A model generated the notes under the pieces. It worked only from the letters and a program-made list of their open reading frames with translations, made no database searches and was not told the origin of the DNA. Shown piece by piece: positions 8,972 through 17,004 of a stretch of DNA of 64,000 bases. Each line of letters starts with the position of its first letter. Position 1 is the stretch's first letter. This DNA is from an uncultured Pelagibacteraceae bacterium (GTDB taxonomy: Bacteria; Pseudomonadota; Alphaproteobacteria; Pelagibacterales; Pelagibacteraceae), in the NCBI GenBank assembly GCA_902626645.1, contig CACOGC010000003.1, positions 1 to 64,000 on the forward strand. Reading direction: 5' to 3'. Made by a program: the position numbers and the translations under genes.

Positions 8972-9351
8972 TGGAAAAAATAGCTAAAAACTTACAACTC
9001 CTTCTAATGTGTATCATTCTGATAAGCACTGTAATTGCAGTTGGAATGGAAATTTATAAAATGTTTGACAATCGATCGGTAACCTTAGCTGATTTGCTGC
9101 TGATGTTTCTATACTTAGAAGTACTAGCGATGGTAAGAGTTTTTTGGAACCAGCAATCAATAAGTATTACATTACCGCTACTTATAGCTATAACAGCATT
9201 AGCACGATTTATTATTCTTCAAGGAAAAGAAATGGATCCAAGTGCGTTAGTGTATGAAGCGGTAGCAATAGTTTTAATTGCAGGTGCTATTGTAATCTTG
9301 AGATTAAGACATAGCGATAAATTAGGTCTAAAGAAAAAAAAATCGAAATAA
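8971..9351 (+). CDS. PsiE-like phosphate-starvation-inducible membrane protein
   Basis: A 126-residue protein with four predicted membrane helices and a very basic C-terminus (KLGLKKKKSK). The segment LLLMFLYLEVLAMVRVFW and the following ALARFIILQGKEMDP resemble the PsiE family. The role is unknown beyond phosphate-starvation induction reported in E. coli; no Pho box was identified upstream. It is coupled to the preceding membrane protein gene. Confidence 0.8.
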   Translation: MEKIAKNLQLLLMCIILISTVIAVGMEIYKMFDNRSVTLADLLLMFLYLEVLAMVRVFWNQQSISITLPLLIAITALARFIILQGKEMDPSALVYEAVAIVLIAGAIVILRLRHSDKLGLKKKKSK

Positions 9352-9357
9352 TTAAAA

Positions 9358-10497
9358 ATGAATTTTGAAGCTTCAAGGGCTAAGGCCTTAGACAAATTAG
9401 ATTATTTTGTGGAAAACAATCTCTCAGAATATTCAAAACTGAGAAACTTTGATTACGGACCTGATAATAGGTCTAATATTTCTTGTTTATCTCCATATAT
9501 TACTCACGGAATTATTAGTGAAAAAGAAGTTATCAAAAAATCTCTTAATAAATTTTCATTTTCTAAAAATGAAAAATTTATTCAAGAAGTATTGTGGCGT
9601 ACATATTGGAAAGGTTGGTTAGAATTAAGACCCAGTGTTTGGACTGATTTTTTGATTGAACTAAAAAAGATTAAAGAAGATTTTCAAAACAATCAAACTT
9701 ATCAAAACGCGATTGAGGGAAAAACAAACGTAGAGTGCTTTAACTATTGGGTCAACGAGCTCAAAGAAAATAATTATTTGCATAATCATACTAGAATGTG
9801 GTTTGCCAGTATTTGGATTTTTACGCTAAATTTGCCATGGCAATTGGGAGCAGAATTTTTTATGCAACATCTTTATGATGGAGACGCTGCATCAAACACT
9901 CTTGGATGGAGATGGGTTGCAGGTGTTCAAACACAGGGAAAACATTATTTAGCAAGTGAGTGGAATATCAAAAAATTTACTAATAATAGATTTAGTAATA
10001 TTAAATTAAATGAAAACGCTCCACCGAAGATTTCTGAAAAGAAATACTCAATTTTAAAACAGGATTTTACTAATCCTGAAAATATTGATCAAAATAATTT
10101 GTTAATATTTGAGAATAACCTCTGTTTTGAAACAAGTGATTTTCAAAATAATAAATTTAAAAAATTTTATATAATTTCGAATAAAAATGAAAATAGATGC
10201 ATCAAACTTAGTGAAAAAGTTCTAAAATTTAAGTCTTCACTTATTCAAGACCAGGAACAAAGATTTAAAAATCAATCTATTGATTGTGAAGTTATAGATA
10301 TTAGCGAAATTAAAAAAATAGAAAAAGCAGTCGGGTTGTATCCAACTGTTGGAGAAAATTTAGATTATTTGAATTCAAATACTTTTAAAATCAATTTCCT
10401 TTATAGAGAACTTGATCAAAACTCTTGGCAATATTGTAATAAAGGTTTCTTTAACTTTAAAAATTATATTCCAAAAATTATTTCAACACTTAACTAA
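9358..10497 (+). CDS. Photolyase/cryptochrome-like FAD-binding protein lacking the N-terminal antenna domain
   Basis: A 379-residue protein. Residues 1 to about 215 match the helical FAD-binding half of photolyases: SCLSPYITHGIIS, FIQEVLWRTYWKGW, NHTRMWFASIWIF, and DGDAASNTLGWRWVAG followed by QTQGKHYLASEWNIKKFT. The usual N-terminal alpha/beta domain is missing. Instead about 160 residues follow at the C-terminus with alternating strand/helix pattern (NLLIFE, KKFYIISN, DCEVIDIS), which could be a permuted or unrelated alpha/beta domain. The role in DNA repair is inferred from the fold only. Confidence 0.85.
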   Translation: MNFEASRAKALDKLDYFVENNLSEYSKLRNFDYGPDNRSNISCLSPYITHGIISEKEVIKKSLNKFSFSKNEKFIQEVLWRTYWKGWLELRPSVWTDFLIELKKIKEDFQNNQTYQNAIEGKTNVECFNYWVNELKENNYLHNHTRMWFASIWIFTLNLPWQLGAEFFMQHLYDGDAASNTLGWRWVAGVQTQGKHYLASEWNIKKFTNNRFSNIKLNENAPPKISEKKYSILKQDFTNPENIDQNNLLIFENNLCFETSDFQNNKFKKFYIISNKNENRCIKLSEKVLKFKSSLIQDQEQRFKNQSIDCEVIDISEIKKIEKAVGLYPTVGENLDYLNSNTFKINFLYRELDQNSWQYCNKGFFNFKNYIPKIISTLN

Positions 10498-10715
10498 AAC
10501 CATCTAAACATGCCAATAATCCCGGCTGTTGCATAAAAGAATTGTAAAAATAATATTCCTCTATGACCACCTCGATAAGCCCAAATTCCAATTAGAATTG
10601 CAGATATAAGTAGTAAACAAAAACCAAAAAACTCTATACCAATGTTCATAGCCACAAATAATGAGTACATTATTGCAGTGATAACACCTGCCCACTCAAA
10701 AATTTTATTATTCAT
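10494..10715 (-). CDS. Small uncharacterised membrane protein
   Basis: A 73-residue protein with two or three predicted membrane helices and a central AYRGGHRG turn; it ends in FRWF. I do not recognise the family. Its start overlaps the end of the class I glutamine amidotransferase gene by four bases (ATGA type), and its end overlaps the convergent photolyase-like gene by four bases. Confidence 0.65.
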   Translation of the reverse strand: MNNKIFEWAGVITAIMYSLFVAMNIGIEFFGFCLLLISAILIGIWAYRGGHRGILFLQFFYATAGIIGMFRWF

Positions 10716-11431
10716 AAAAGTTTTTTAAAGTTATTATAAAGAATCTTAGAATAATTATTCATATCTGTCATATTATCTTTAGCAGATTGATCAAATTTTT
10801 CTAACGCTCCATTTCCTAACTGATCTTCAAGGGCTTTTTTATATTCTGGTACACATCCCCACTCTTTTACAGTCGTGTCTTTTATCTCAATGTGGAATTG
10901 GATACCGTAAGCATGATCTTGATATTTAAAAATTTGATATTTAGTAATTGGAGATGATGCTAATAAAGTGACATCATTATTATTTTCTATTTCTTGGACC
11001 TCGTAAGAATGCCATTGTAAACTTTTAATTTGGTCAGGAAATTTTGAGAATAAATTGTCTTTATTTTTTTCTTGGGTGAAATTGATATCCATCATTCCAA
11101 TCTCTGCTGGCCTTGATTTAACAATTTTACCTCCAACAACCTCACCTAATAACTGACAACCTAAACAAAAACCTAAATATGGTTTTTTTAAATCAATAAC
11201 AAATTCTTTAATTCTTTTTTTTTCCTCAACTAACCAAGGAAATTCTTTTTCCATATAAGTATCCATCGGACCTCCCATACAAAACATTCCATCGAATTGA
11301 TTTAAATTTGTTGGAATTTTTTGACCCTCATCTAATTCAATTGTAGTAAGATTAAATCCATCAGCCATCATTAAATCCTTTATATAACCTGGATCTTCAA
11401 TTTTAATGTGTTGTAAAATAATTATGTTCAA
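10712..11431 (-). CDS. Class I glutamine amidotransferase-like protein (type 1)
   Basis: A 239-residue protein. The nucleophile elbow GFCLGCQ (C89) and the QFHIE pair (H180, E182) complete a Cys-His-Glu triad, and MGGPMDTYMEKEFPWL is the usual oxyanion strand. It matches the stand-alone GMP-synthase-like amidotransferase group. No synthetase partner domain is encoded next to it, so the substrate is open; glutamine or a gamma-glutamyl compound is plausible. Confidence 0.88.
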   Translation of the reverse strand: MNIIILQHIKIEDPGYIKDLMMADGFNLTTIELDEGQKIPTNLNQFDGMFCMGGPMDTYMEKEFPWLVEEKKRIKEFVIDLKKPYLGFCLGCQLLGEVVGGKIVKSRPAEIGMMDINFTQEKNKDNLFSKFPDQIKSLQWHSYEVQEIENNNDVTLLASSPITKYQIFKYQDHAYGIQFHIEIKDTTVKEWGCVPEYKKALEDQLGNGALEKFDQSAKDNMTDMNNYSKILYNNFKKLL

Positions 11432-11455
11432 TCTAAAAGTTTTTCTTAAAATTTA

Positions 11456-12145
11456 TTATCTTGCTAGTTTTATGAAAATATCACCCATACCTGCATCTAA
11501 ATTTTCTAAAGGTGTATTATTTCTCAACTCACAATATCTACCCGTCACTTGATGACTTTTAACAAAGTCTATCTCATCTTTCGCACAATTTTTTCCATTG
11601 TGCAATAAACCTATTACTATTCGATCATTAAGACTATACACTTCTGATTTATTGATTTTTTCACCATTGCAAAAATAATCTTTATTTACTCTATTAGGAA
11701 AATCTTTTTTAGAACAAGGATTTTTTATTGTTAAAACATAGAATTCTTTAAAACCATCCTCAAATTTATGTTTCATCTTTTGGGCTTCAGAATACTTCAT
11801 AAGATCACACGAACATGGAACACAACACCTATAATAGTTTCCACAAATTTTTTTGCTCGTTTTACTTTCTTTTATAAATAAGAATTCTGAGTCACTATTT
11901 GGGTCAATTAAAGACCCAGAAACTGCACAATATAATTTGTTAAATTCAACAAAGTCTTTGTAAGTTATTTTTTTATCTATGATGTATTTAAAAAATTTTG
12001 GTCCTGCAGCATTTCTATTTTTATCTGGGAATATTCTAGACCAATCAGTAATAAGCTCTTTGTGATAATTTTTTTCTCCAGCAAACGACTTAAGCTGAAA
12101 TGATATTAAAAATACAATTATAAATATATTGAATATTTTTTTCAT
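11456..12145 (-). CDS. Secreted cysteine-rich protein of unknown function
   Basis: A 229-residue protein with a signal peptide (cleavage near QLKSFAG, residue 23). The mature chain holds many cysteines, densest around residues 99-114 (CGNYYRCCVPCSC), which suggests disulphides or metal binding in the periplasm. I do not recognise the family. Its ATG overlaps the stop of the FG-GAP/UnbV gene by four bases, so the two secreted products are probably co-translated and may be functionally linked. Confidence 0.75.
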   Translation of the reverse strand: MKKIFNIFIIVFLISFQLKSFAGEKNYHKELITDWSRIFPDKNRNAAGPKFFKYIIDKKITYKDFVEFNKLYCAVSGSLIDPNSDSEFLFIKESKTSKKICGNYYRCCVPCSCDLMKYSEAQKMKHKFEDGFKEFYVLTIKNPCSKKDFPNRVNKDYFCNGEKINKSEVYSLNDRIVIGLLHNGKNCAKDEIDFVKSHQVTGRYCELRNNTPLENLDAGMGDIFIKLAR

Positions 12146-13587
12146 TTCTGCCTTACAATAATTGTTTGGTTAAGTTTCTTTATATCAATCATTTCTTTAC
12201 TTCCATTTGTCCATCTAATTTCTACTTTAAAATTTTTTTCTTTTTTTCTAATTCCATAATGTGCCACAGGTTCCATTTGGCATAAGTAACCGGATCCTGC
12301 ATCAATTGTTTTTGAATGTTTTCTTTGATTAGTTATTAAGGTAACAGTGGCTCCTCTTGCTGGGGCACCATACTTATTTAATGGTTTAATCCTTAAGTAT
12401 TTACTTTCTTTATCAACTTTTGCTTTATACAAAGTTAATGTTTGTGCTTTACTTTCACCACGAGAAACTAATAATTCTAAAATTCCATCATTATCTATAT
12501 CCGCGACTGCAGCACCAGTTCCATATCCATTAGCTTCGAGTCCTACCTTAAAATTTATCTGCTCAAATTTTCCATTATCTTTAATACGAAATAACTTATT
12601 TGGTTCTGCTATATTGTTCATGAAAACTTCATCAAAACCATCATTATCAAAATCTGCAGAAATAATTGTTCTTATTCTAGAGGGTTCATCAAAATCTTTA
12701 TTACCAATGTCTATAAATTCATTATTTTCCAGGACCCAAGCTCTGTGATATCCAAGCCAATTACCACTTAAAATATCTAATCTACCACGATAATATATGT
12801 CTGATAAAGCTGTACCCCGTCCATTTTGGATTGCATCATCTAATCTATAATCAAATGCAACATCATCAAAATTTCCATTATTATTTTTAAAAAGAAAATT
12901 TGCTCCTCTCTCATTAGCCGCAAAGATATCGGCTCTTTCTGTCAGAATATGCCCAGATACAACTGCTCTTCCACCAGTAATATTATCCAGATTTAAATTC
13001 TCAGCTTTATCTTTGATAAGTTCATTTTCAATCTCATAAAACCTTGTTGGTCCTCCGTAGTTTGCAACATAAATTCCATATTCACCATCTCCCTTTCTAT
13101 CTACACAAACAACAGATCTTCCTGCTGTTAAATTTAGATTTTCTTTATTTTTTTCTAATTCAAATAAATCAAAATAATTATTATCTTTTATATCCAACAA
13201 TCTGTCTGAATATTTTTTAACTCCACTATATGTATCGGTATTTAAAAAATATATTTCCTCAAAGCCATCTTTATCAATATCACACGCAGCAACTCCAATG
13301 GTTTTCTTTGAAATATCTGAAAAAATTTTTTGTTGGTTTATATTCTTCAATTTTCCATCTTGAAAAGATAACGCTAAATTCGGATAACCAAAACCTGTGA
13401 CTAAAAACTCATTATTTCCATCCATATTAAAATCTGTCACTGAAATACCATAGCTCAGTCTTTTTTCATTATTCTCAATAATTTTTGATAGATCCTCAAA
13501 AAATTCTGCACGAGCGTCGTTTGTAAGAATTATTAATAAAAATAAAATTGAATATTTATAAAAATTTTTTATTTTTTTGATGAACAT
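12142..13587 (-). CDS. FG-GAP/VCBS repeat protein with C-terminal ASPIC/UnbV domain (CRTAC1-like)
   Basis: A secreted beta-propeller protein of 481 residues from the ATG at 13587; a TTG at 13599 would add four residues but is less likely. After the signal peptide come repeated calcium-binding-like loops such as [28 protein letters not shown] and DIDNDGIL. The final 85 residues ([20 protein letters not shown]) fit the ASPIC/UnbV domain. The start lies inside the DUF2256 mini-gene (19-base overlap). Family members bind surfaces or sugars; the target is unknown. Confidence 0.87.
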   Translation of the reverse strand: MFIKKIKNFYKYSILFLLIILTNDARAEFFEDLSKIIENNEKRLSYGISVTDFNMDGNNEFLVTGFGYPNLALSFQDGKLKNINQQKIFSDISKKTIGVAACDIDKDGFEEIYFLNTDTYSGVKKYSDRLLDIKDNNYFDLFELEKNKENLNLTAGRSVVCVDRKGDGEYGIYVANYGGPTRFYEIENELIKDKAENLNLDNITGGRAVVSGHILTERADIFAANERGANFLFKNNNGNFDDVAFDYRLDDAIQNGRGTALSDIYYRGRLDILSGNWLGYHRAWVLENNEFIDIGNKDFDEPSRIRTIISADFDNDGFDEVFMNNIAEPNKLFRIKDNGKFEQINFKVGLEANGYGTGAAVADIDNDGILELLVSRGESKAQTLTLYKAKVDKESKYLRIKPLNKYGAPARGATVTLITNQRKHSKTIDAGSGYLCQMEPVAHYGIRKKEKNFKVEIRWTNGSKEMIDIKKLNQTIIVRQK

Positions 13588-13697
13588 TTTTTTGAACAAT
13601 ACTTAACTTTTTCCCAATTAAGTCTCCATTTTTTTCTCCATTTAAATGGCCTTTGACATATTGGACAAACTTTAATTGGTAAATTTTCTTTTTTCAC
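13569..13697 (-). CDS. DUF2256 mini-protein (Cys-rich, photolyase-associated)
   Basis: A 42-residue reading frame with GTG start. The stop of the upstream photolyase and this start overlap as TAGTG. It contains [14 protein letters not shown] followed by KYCSKKC, i.e. two CXXC/CXXXC pairs like a small zinc ribbon, and matches the DUF2256 family, which is commonly encoded beside cryptochromes/photolyases. Tight coupling implies equimolar synthesis with the photolyase. Function is unknown; a metal-binding partner is an inference. Confidence 0.88.
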   Translation of the reverse strand: MKKENLPIKVCPICQRPFKWRKKWRLNWEKVKYCSKKCSSKK

Positions 13698-15187
13698 TAA
13701 ATTGTATTTTCTTTAATGAATTTATCTGCAGCTGACAAAATCAATTTTTTTCTATCAGTTTTCATCTTATCGAAAATTCTCACCATCATTGAAAGCCTTG
13801 GATTTTTTAAAAAAAACTTTCTATTTCGATCTATAAATCTCCAATAAAGCCCATCCATTATATTGCACCAATCACCCCTCTTAAAATCCATCATCTTCAT
13901 AAAATAACTTGATCCACAAATGTATGGTTTAGTTGCAAATATTCCACCATCGCTAAACAATCCCATTCCATAAACATTTGGAACCATCACCCAATCTGAG
14001 GAGTCCACAAACATTTCCATAAACCACTTGTAAACAATAGTGGGTTTGATCTCACAAAGGTTCATTATGTTTGATAAAATCATAAGTCTTTCAATATGAT
14101 GGGACCATCCATGATTTAATGCATTCTTTATTGCATAATCCAATGGTGGTAATCCAGTGGTGCCGTCATACCAAGATTTTTTCATCTTACGATTTTGTTT
14201 GAAAAAATTTCCTGTCTCCATTTCAGTAGAATAACTTTGATAAATTCCTCTCATAAATTCTCTCCAACCAATTATTTGACGAACATATCCCTCTAAAGAA
14301 TTTAGTCTTATTTTTTTACTTTTATGAAAATCTAAAATTTTTTTAATTATAAATTCTGGAGTAATAAGACCTAAATTTACATAAGGGCTTAGTGCACTAT
14401 GAAATAAAATATTATCTTTTTGATCAACTGCATCCTCGTAATCACCAAATAAATTTGATTTTTCTTTAATAAAAAAATTTAAAAGTTTCAACACATCATT
14501 GTGTTCTGTAGCAAACCAGAAATTTTTAGTACTGCCAGGATGATCCTTAAATAGCTTTTCAACAATAGGTTTTAGCTTTTTGGTATGAGAAGTTTCGTTT
14601 ATTTTTGGAAATTTTGGGATAGAAATATTTTTTGGTAATTTATTTCTATTATCCTCATCAAAACTCCACTTACCTCCAGTAGGATTCCCATCAGCACCCA
14701 TTAATATTCCAGATTTTTTTCTGACATCTTTATAGAAAGTTGCCATAAATGGTTTTTTGGATTTAGATAAATATTTTTTAAAATCCTCTCTTGAATTTAA
14801 AAACATTGGCGTCTGGATAATATTCCATTTTATTTTTTCTTTATTAACAAATTGGTTAATTTTTTTTTCAAAAAACTTATCCTCAACTTCAAAACTGGAT
14901 ATTTCCTTAATCTTTTTTGTGCTAATTAATTTTTTAAGCTTTTTAAAATAACTTTCCTTAAATTCTTTATCCTCTATTTTTGAGTATTCTATTTTAAATT
15001 TATCTTTTTTAAGTACATCTGCGTGAGATCGCATTGATGATAAAAATAGAAGAATTTTTTGTTTATGATGTTTTTCATAAGTACAAAGCTCGTAATCTTC
15101 GGCCATGAAAAAAAGGTGGTCTTTTTTGAAGCGGTCTAGGTATTTTGATGGAAATAATTGATTGCCCAGTATAAAAAATAACTTCAT
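13697..15187 (-). CDS. Cryptochrome/photolyase-related protein of the FeS-BCP (PhrB/CryB) type
   Basis: A 496-residue protein with the full N-terminal domain ([10 protein letters not shown], residues 3-12) and the C-terminal FAD-binding domain ([13 protein letters not shown] at 304-316, [12 protein letters not shown] at 362-373, [21 protein letters not shown] at 402-422). Family members repair (6-4) photoproducts and bind a 4Fe-4S cluster. Here a candidate first ligand C378 and last ligand C441 remain, but the region between KPY and LYWRF is short and has no CXXC pair, so the cluster is probably lost. The DUF2256 gene follows directly. Confidence 0.9.
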   Translation of the reverse strand: MKLFFILGNQLFPSKYLDRFKKDHLFFMAEDYELCTYEKHHKQKILLFLSSMRSHADVLKKDKFKIEYSKIEDKEFKESYFKKLKKLISTKKIKEISSFEVEDKFFEKKINQFVNKEKIKWNIIQTPMFLNSREDFKKYLSKSKKPFMATFYKDVRKKSGILMGADGNPTGGKWSFDEDNRNKLPKNISIPKFPKINETSHTKKLKPIVEKLFKDHPGSTKNFWFATEHNDVLKLLNFFIKEKSNLFGDYEDAVDQKDNILFHSALSPYVNLGLITPEFIIKKILDFHKSKKIRLNSLEGYVRQIIGWREFMRGIYQSYSTEMETGNFFKQNRKMKKSWYDGTTGLPPLDYAIKNALNHGWSHHIERLMILSNIMNLCEIKPTIVYKWFMEMFVDSSDWVMVPNVYGMGLFSDGGIFATKPYICGSSYFMKMMDFKRGDWCNIMDGLYWRFIDRNRKFFLKNPRLSMMVRIFDKMKTDRKKLILSAADKFIKENTI

Positions 15188-15214
15188 AATTAAATATAAC
15201 TAATTAAATTTTTT

Positions 15215-15925
15215 ATGTCAGAAAAATATCTTATTTTTGGTGCGACAGGTTCAATCGGATCAAGCTTGGCTGAACAATTAGTAAATTCTGGAAATAGCGT
15301 CCATTTAGTGGGTAGAGATGAAAACGAGGTCAAAAATATTTCAGAGAGATTAGGATGTCCTTTTACTATCGCAGATGTTTTGGAAGAGGGATTTATAGAA
15401 AAAGTTAAAAATGATATTTCAGATGTAAAAGGTGTTGCTTATTGTGTTGGTTCAATTGATTTAAAACCTGTGAGAATGGTAACAGAGCAAGATTTTATAA
15501 AATGTATGAAATTAAATCTTTATTCTGCGGTTGAAGTTATTAAGGGGTATCAAGAGAGTTTGAAAAAAAATAAAGGCTCAATTGTTTTATTTTCAACTGT
15601 TGCTGCTCAAAGAGGATTTACCAATCACGCAATTATTGCATCAACAAAAGCAGCTGTTGAGGGTTTAACAGTTTCACTTGCAGCTGAATTTGCTCCAAAC
15701 ATAAGAGTGAATTGTATTGCGCCAAGCTTAACCAATTCAAAAATTGCTGAGCCGATGTTAAAGAATAAAGCGCTGGCAGATGGAATTGCAAAGGCCCATC
15801 CTTTAAAAAGATTGGGAGAGGGAAAAGACTCTGCCTCTTTAGCTAGATTTTTAATCACTGAAGATAGCTCTTGGATAACAGGTCAGATTATTGCAGTAGA
15901 TGGTGGAAGATCTAAACTTTCATAA
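15215..15925 (+). CDS. Short-chain dehydrogenase/reductase family protein, atypical active site
   Basis: A 236-residue Rossmann-fold protein. The nucleotide-binding motif is GATGSIG (residues 9-15), and the C-terminal part has the usual NCIAPSLTNS and ITGQIIAVDGG. The catalytic YXXXK motif is altered: K145 is kept but the tyrosine position is I141 (ASTKAAVEG context), so classic SDR chemistry is doubtful. It precedes a sugar dehydrogenase gene whose likely GTG start lies two bases after its stop. Confidence 0.87.
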   Translation: MSEKYLIFGATGSIGSSLAEQLVNSGNSVHLVGRDENEVKNISERLGCPFTIADVLEEGFIEKVKNDISDVKGVAYCVGSIDLKPVRMVTEQDFIKCMKLNLYSAVEVIKGYQESLKKNKGSIVLFSTVAAQRGFTNHAIIASTKAAVEGLTVSLAAEFAPNIRVNCIAPSLTNSKIAEPMLKNKALADGIAKAHPLKRLGEGKDSASLARFLITEDSSWITGQIIAVDGGRSKLS

Positions 15926-15926
15926 G

Positions 15927-16994
15927 GTGAAAAAACTTTTTTTTGTAATTATATTTTTTATATTTTTTTCAACAAATTTATTTGCTCAAAATTTAAAATT
16001 TGAAAAATTAGTTGTTCTTAACGACCCATGGGGTTCGACTTTTTTAAATAATAAAGATCTAATTATTACTGAAAAAGGTGGAAAAATTAAGATCATAGAT
16101 ATACTCCAAAAAAAAGCTGTTGAAGTTGATCATAACCTAAATTTTCTAGAACACGGACAGGGTGGTCTTTTAGATATTTTATATAAAGATAATTTTATTT
16201 ATGTTTCATATTCTGAAAACAGAGGTAATGGGAAAACAAGTACCTCTATTGCTAAAGCTTTTTTTGATAAAAAAAAATTAAATTTTAAAAATATTTTTCA
16301 AGCTGAACCTCCTATTGATTCTGGTTATCATTTTGGTTCAAGGTTAGCGATCAAAGATAATCACTTATTTGCCTCTGCCGGTGAAAGAGGTAAAGGCATG
16401 ATTGCCCAAGACCCCTCAAAACATCCTGGGAGTATTATAAGAATTAAACTTGATGGAAGTATTCCAAATGACAATCCTAAATTTGTAGATAAGCCAGATT
16501 GGCTACCTGAAATTTATCAAATTGGTATCAGAAATCCTCAAGGTCTAACTTTATCATCATACGATGGTAAAATTTATATGAGTAACCATGGTGCTAAAGG
16601 TGGTGATTGGTTTGGTGAAGTAAAAAAAGGTGAAAATTATGGTTGGAAAATATTAGGCTGGGGAGGAAAAAATTATTCTGGCCTTCCTATTGGTCCAAAA
16701 TGGAAACCTGGCTTTACAAAAGCAATCCAGTATTGGGTGCCTTCAATTGCAACAAGTGCAATTACAATTTATGAAGGAAACGAATTTAATGAATGGAATG
16801 GTCATGCTTTAATTACATCATTAAAAGATCAATCCTTAAGAAAACTAATCTTCAATGATTTGTCCAACATAAAAGAAGATGTAATTTTTAAAGATGAGAT
16901 CGGACGAATTAGGGATATCCAGGTTCATCCAAAAAATGGAAAAATTTACTTTTTGGCGAGTGATAACCTTTGGCTGATGGAGAAAGCTAAATAG
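15927..16994 (+). CDS. PQQ-dependent sugar dehydrogenase-like periplasmic protein (YliI/Asd type)
   Basis: A 355-residue protein from a GTG at 15927, chosen because it places a clean signal peptide (KKLFFVIIFFIFFSTNLFAQ) at the N-terminus; an ATG at 15900 inside the upstream gene would bury it. The mature part is a beta-propeller with EHGQGGLLDI, YQIGIRNPQGLT and GENYGWKILGW, typical of soluble aldose sugar dehydrogenases. These oxidise aldoses with PQQ in the periplasm. It is convergent with the YbbP-like permease. Confidence 0.88.
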   Translation: MKKLFFVIIFFIFFSTNLFAQNLKFEKLVVLNDPWGSTFLNNKDLIITEKGGKIKIIDILQKKAVEVDHNLNFLEHGQGGLLDILYKDNFIYVSYSENRGNGKTSTSIAKAFFDKKKLNFKNIFQAEPPIDSGYHFGSRLAIKDNHLFASAGERGKGMIAQDPSKHPGSIIRIKLDGSIPNDNPKFVDKPDWLPEIYQIGIRNPQGLTLSSYDGKIYMSNHGAKGGDWFGEVKKGENYGWKILGWGGKNYSGLPIGPKWKPGFTKAIQYWVPSIATSAITIYEGNEFNEWNGHALITSLKDQSLRKLIFNDLSNIKEDVIFKDEIGRIRDIQVHPKNGKIYFLASDNLWLMEKAK

Positions 16995-17004
16995 ATCTTG
17001 GTGA

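Noticed and set aside
12347..12748. 133-residue plus-strand frame inside the FG-GAP gene
   Set aside because: Antisense to a well-supported propeller gene, with no family resemblance.
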